A DNA stretch of 64,000 nt from contig CAWGUF010000037.1 in assembly GCA_963825625.1 (NCBI GenBank), positions 1 through 64,000 on the forward strand, written 5' to 3'. The translations under genes were made by a program, and so were the position numbers. Origin of the DNA: CAMDPA01 sp963825625 (GTDB taxonomy: Bacteria; Pseudomonadota; Alphaproteobacteria; Rhizobiales; Hyphomicrobiaceae). The notes under the pieces were generated by a model, which saw nothing but the letters and a program-made list of their open reading frames with translations, was not told the DNA's origin and did not search any database. The stretch's first letter is position 1, and every line of letters starts with the position of its first letter. Of the stretch, positions 61,573 through 64,000 are shown one piece after another.

Positions 61573-63102
61573 TCACCGTTCGACCAGCGCAATGCGCGCG
61601 TTGTACCAGTTCATGAAAGCGGATGTGGCGAGGCTCGTTGCGAGATAGACGAGCATGATGACCGATATGCCTTCGATGGCCTGGCCAGTCTGATTGATCG
61701 TGGTGTTGGCGACGTTGACGAGATCGGGATAGCCGACGGCGACCGATAGCGAACTGTTCTTGGTCAGGTTCAAATATTGGCTGGTCAGCGGCGGCACGAT
61801 GACACGCAGGGCTTGCGGCAACGTGATCTTGCGGAGGATCACACTCTCCTTGAGGCCGAGGGCACGTGCGGCCTCGATCTGGCCTTTCGGTACAGCGAGG
61901 ATGCCGGAGCGCACGATCTCGGCGATAAATGCCGACGTATAGACCGTAAGCCCGAACAGAACGGCGGCGAATTCCGGCGTGATGCGGGTGCCGCCGCTGA
62001 TGTTGAAGCCGCGCAGAGCAGGCCATGACATGGCAGTCGGGGCGCCGCCGGCCAGCCAGCCTACAAGCACCAGGACAATCGTTACCGCGAGGCCGATTTC
62101 GATCAGGGGAATGGCTTTGCCCGTGACGTCCTGGCGGCGCTGGGCGAAGCGGGCGCATGCGAGACCGGCCAGCAGGCCGAAAGCCGCGGGCCAGGCGATG
62201 ACAAGCAGCCCGGCGAAACGCGAGACGAGGTATGCGAGGAAGTCCCGTGGGGTGTTGAGCCAGTCTGCGCCAACTCCAATCGGCGTCAGCAGGCTCTGGA
62301 TAGCCGCGATGGTTGCCGAGATTGTCCACATGGACACCTCGAGCGCGGTTGGCAGCGCAAGGAAAACTGCGAAGGCAACGGGGTACCAGACGTATTCCCG
62401 CCAGACCGGGGTATCTGTAGCGGGCGGAGAGCTTCGTCGCTTGCCGAGCAGGCCAATCAGGAAGGCCAGTCCTGCTGCCAGGCCTGTCAAGGCAAAGGTC
62501 CAGCCCATCTGCCATTCGGGTGTCGGGAAATAAAGACCGCGTTGGGTTGCGAAGATGCCAAGTACAGGTTCGGCCTGGCGAGGATGCGGCAGGAACCGCT
62601 CCGAGATCAGAATTGTGTACCAGAGAATGATCTGGAGAAGGACAGGTATGTTGCGCAGGAGGTGAACATAGGCGCCGGCCAGATTTGCGACCAGCCAATT
62701 GGATGACAGTGTTGCTATGCCGATCAGCACGCCAGCGACGGTGGCGAGAACAATGCCGAGTGCGGCGACGTGCAGCGTGTTGAGAAAGCCGACCTCGAGC
62801 GCACGGGCGTAGTTGGCGGCCGGAGAGTACTCGACCAGCGTCTCTCCGATCTCAAAACCGGCTTCCCGACCCAGGAAGTCGTAACCGGTCTTGATGTTGC
62901 GTGTTTCCAGATTGTGCAAGGTGTTGAGGACAAGGAACGCGGCGATCGCCAGCACGACGGAAATGACAACGGCCTGCCAGAATAGCCCCTGCACCTCCCG
63001 GTCGTAAAAGCTGCGGCGCTGCGGCAGGCGCACCGGTCCGGCACTCCCTGTCTGCTGGCGCGGCACTCCGGAAGCGGGGGGGCGATTGGGAGGCAGGCTC
63101 AT
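61573..63102 (-). CDS. aapQ: Amino-acid ABC transporter permease (AapQ-like)
   Basis: 509 residues, about 100 more than typical AapQ. Conserved text: GYDFLGREAGFEIGETLVEY, FLNTLHVAALGIVLATVAGV, VHLLRNIPVLLQIILWYTI, VYTSAFIAEIVRSGILAVPKGQIEAARALG and LTKNSSLSVAVGYPDLVNV. The extra length is mostly a hydrophobic insert (about 185-330) between the two halves of the transport domain. Follows aapJ by 42 bases. Confidence 0.92.
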   Translation of the reverse strand: MSLPPNRPPASGVPRQQTGSAGPVRLPQRRSFYDREVQGLFWQAVVISVVLAIAAFLVLNTLHNLETRNIKTGYDFLGREAGFEIGETLVEYSPAANYARALEVGFLNTLHVAALGIVLATVAGVLIGIATLSSNWLVANLAGAYVHLLRNIPVLLQIILWYTILISERFLPHPRQAEPVLGIFATQRGLYFPTPEWQMGWTFALTGLAAGLAFLIGLLGKRRSSPPATDTPVWREYVWYPVAFAVFLALPTALEVSMWTISATIAAIQSLLTPIGVGADWLNTPRDFLAYLVSRFAGLLVIAWPAAFGLLAGLACARFAQRRQDVTGKAIPLIEIGLAVTIVLVLVGWLAGGAPTAMSWPALRGFNISGGTRITPEFAAVLFGLTVYTSAFIAEIVRSGILAVPKGQIEAARALGLKESVILRKITLPQALRVIVPPLTSQYLNLTKNSSLSVAVGYPDLVNVANTTINQTGQAIEGISVIMLVYLATSLATSAFMNWYNARIALVER

Positions 63103-63144
63103 GCGTCCGGCCTCCAGTTGTCTGCAACGGCTGTCACGCTCGTG

Positions 63145-64000
63145 CTACCGGATCGGAGGGGCGTACATCAGGCCGCCCTTGGTCCAGAGGTTGTTGAGGC
63201 CACGGGGAAGATTGAGCGGCTTGATGTTGCGGTCCCAGATCTCGCCGTAGTTGCCAACCGCCGTCACGGCTTTGAGCACCCAATCCTCCGACAGTCCGAT
63301 GGCTTTACCCATGCCCGGCGTCTTGCCCAGCATGCGAGCAATGTTCGGGTTGGTGGTCGTTTTTGCCAATTGCTCGACATTGGACTGCTTGACGCCGTAC
63401 TCCTCCGCCTCGATCAGGGCATTGACGGTCCAGCGCACGATATCGAGCCATTGATCGTCGCCATGGGCGACGGCTGGTCCAAGGGGCTCCTTGGATATGA
63501 TCTCTGGAAGGATCATATGATCCTGGCCCTTGTTGGGCGCATCCTTCGACAGAACGGCAGCAAGCCCCGAGGCGTCCGTGGTCAGAACATCACAGCGTCC
63601 GGAGAAAAATGCGGCGTTGACCTCCTGCAGATTCTCGATGACCACCGGGCGGAACTTCATGCCGTTGGCGCGGAAATAATCGGCAAGATTGAGTTCGGTG
63701 GTGGTGCCGGGCTGCACGCAGATGGTGGCGCCGGACAGCTCCTTGGCACTCTTTATCCCCAGCTTCTTGGGGACCATGAAGCCCTGTCCGTCATAGTAGG
63801 TGACAGCGGCGAAGCTGAGCCCCTGCTGGGTATCGCGGGATAGCGTCCACGTCGTGTTGCGCGAAAGCACGTCGATTTCGCCAGTCTGCAGTGCGGTGAA
63901 GCGCTGCTGGGTATTCAGCGGGACGTACTTGACCTTGCCTGCATCGCCAAAGAGTGCGGCAGCAACGGCCTTGCAGATGTCGACGTCCAATCCGGCCCAC
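63145..64000 (-). CDS. aapJ: General L-amino acid substrate-binding protein (AapJ-like), 5' end outside window
   Basis: The last about 284 residues are present; the signal peptide and N-terminus lie beyond 64000. Text typical of AapJ: LDVDICKAVAAALFGDAGKV, RFTALQTGEIDVLSRNTTWT, YYDGQGFMVPKKLG, CVQPGTTTELNLADYF, PEIISKEPLGPAV and NLPRGLNNLWTKGGLMYAPP. Periplasmic binding protein and first gene of the aap operon. Confidence 0.93.
   Translation of the reverse strand, partial: WAGLDVDICKAVAAALFGDAGKVKYVPLNTQQRFTALQTGEIDVLSRNTTWTLSRDTQQGLSFAAVTYYDGQGFMVPKKLGIKSAKELSGATICVQPGTTTELNLADYFRANGMKFRPVVIENLQEVNAAFFSGRCDVLTTDASGLAAVLSKDAPNKGQDHMILPEIISKEPLGPAVAHGDDQWLDIVRWTVNALIEAEEYGVKQSNVEQLAKTTTNPNIARMLGKTPGMGKAIGLSEDWVLKAVTAVGNYGEIWDRNIKPLNLPRGLNNLWTKGGLMYAPPIR

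Noticed and set aside
1..64000. CRISPR array, rRNA, riboswitch, prophage
   Set aside because: No regularly spaced repeats, rRNA segments, recognisable aptamer cores or phage structural genes were seen.

Overview
The window reads as a chromosome segment of a GC-rich alphaproteobacterium, most likely in the Hyphomicrobiales (Rhizobiales). The evidence is an Aap-type amino-acid ABC transporter, tandem cold-shock-domain and DUF1989 proteins, an Omp25/31-type porin, an exosortase E/VPEID-CTERM pair and a Sox thiosulfate-oxidation cluster with an ArsR-type SoxR. I cannot name a genus. There is one tRNA (tRNA-Pro UGG), no rRNA, no CRISPR array and one decayed insertion-sequence remnant at the left edge.

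Layout. 1-1.6 kb: broken IS1182-type transposase and a repeat-bearing spacer. 1.6-7.9 kb: hydantoin-type metabolism (frameshifted DapA-like lyase, D-hydantoinase, HyuA/HyuB). 8-11.6 kb: a reduced curli operon (two curlin-repeat proteins, a minimal CsgF and a CsgG with a large coiled-coil insert). 11.8-17.1 kb: tRNA-Pro, DUF192, double cold-shock protein, cytochrome P450, sugar epimerase-like SDR, outer-membrane barrel. 17.1-19 kb: exosortase E-protease fusion with a 58-residue VPEID-CTERM protein just upstream. 19.2-21.1 kb: 3-hydroxybenzoate 6-hydroxylase-like and maleylpyruvate isomerase-like genes. 21.3-23.9 kb: nitrile hydratase/thiocyanate hydrolase-type genes in four pieces, then an L,D-transpeptidase-like protein. 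24-26 kb: TauD-type dioxygenase and a LuxR-type regulator.

26.5-33.8 kb: a type I secretion ABC/HlyD pair followed upstream by three unrecognised proteins whose C-termini share one alanine-rich motif. I infer these are non-RTX cargo, and this is my best candidate for an undescribed system. 34-46.8 kb: a catabolic island of hydrolases for cyclic amide/ureide compounds (barbiturase/cyanuric acid hydrolase, two M20 carbamoylases, TRZ/ATZ amidohydrolase, acetamidase, DUF1989 pair, TPP decarboxylase pair, PRTase, ornithine-cyclodeaminase-like protein, ACMSD-like amidohydrolase, dienelactone hydrolase). It contains no transporter or regulator.

47-60.1 kb: sulfur oxidation. Two YeeE/YedE permeases, DUF302, MBL hydrolase, DsrE, soxB, soxZ, soxY on one side and soxA, soxX, a SoxS-like thioredoxin, soxR on the other diverge from a shared control region containing a near-perfect 25-bp inverted repeat. 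A degenerate alpha/beta hydrolase, TusA and flavocytochrome c sulfide dehydrogenase follow. No soxCD is present in the window, so thiosulfate sulfane sulfur may be handled by another route. 60.3-64 kb: aapM, aapQ and the 3' part of aapJ, with no aapP after aapM.

Five genes in addition to the transposase carry frameshifts that one or a few single-base changes at short homopolymers would repair. They are either recent decay or base-calling errors.
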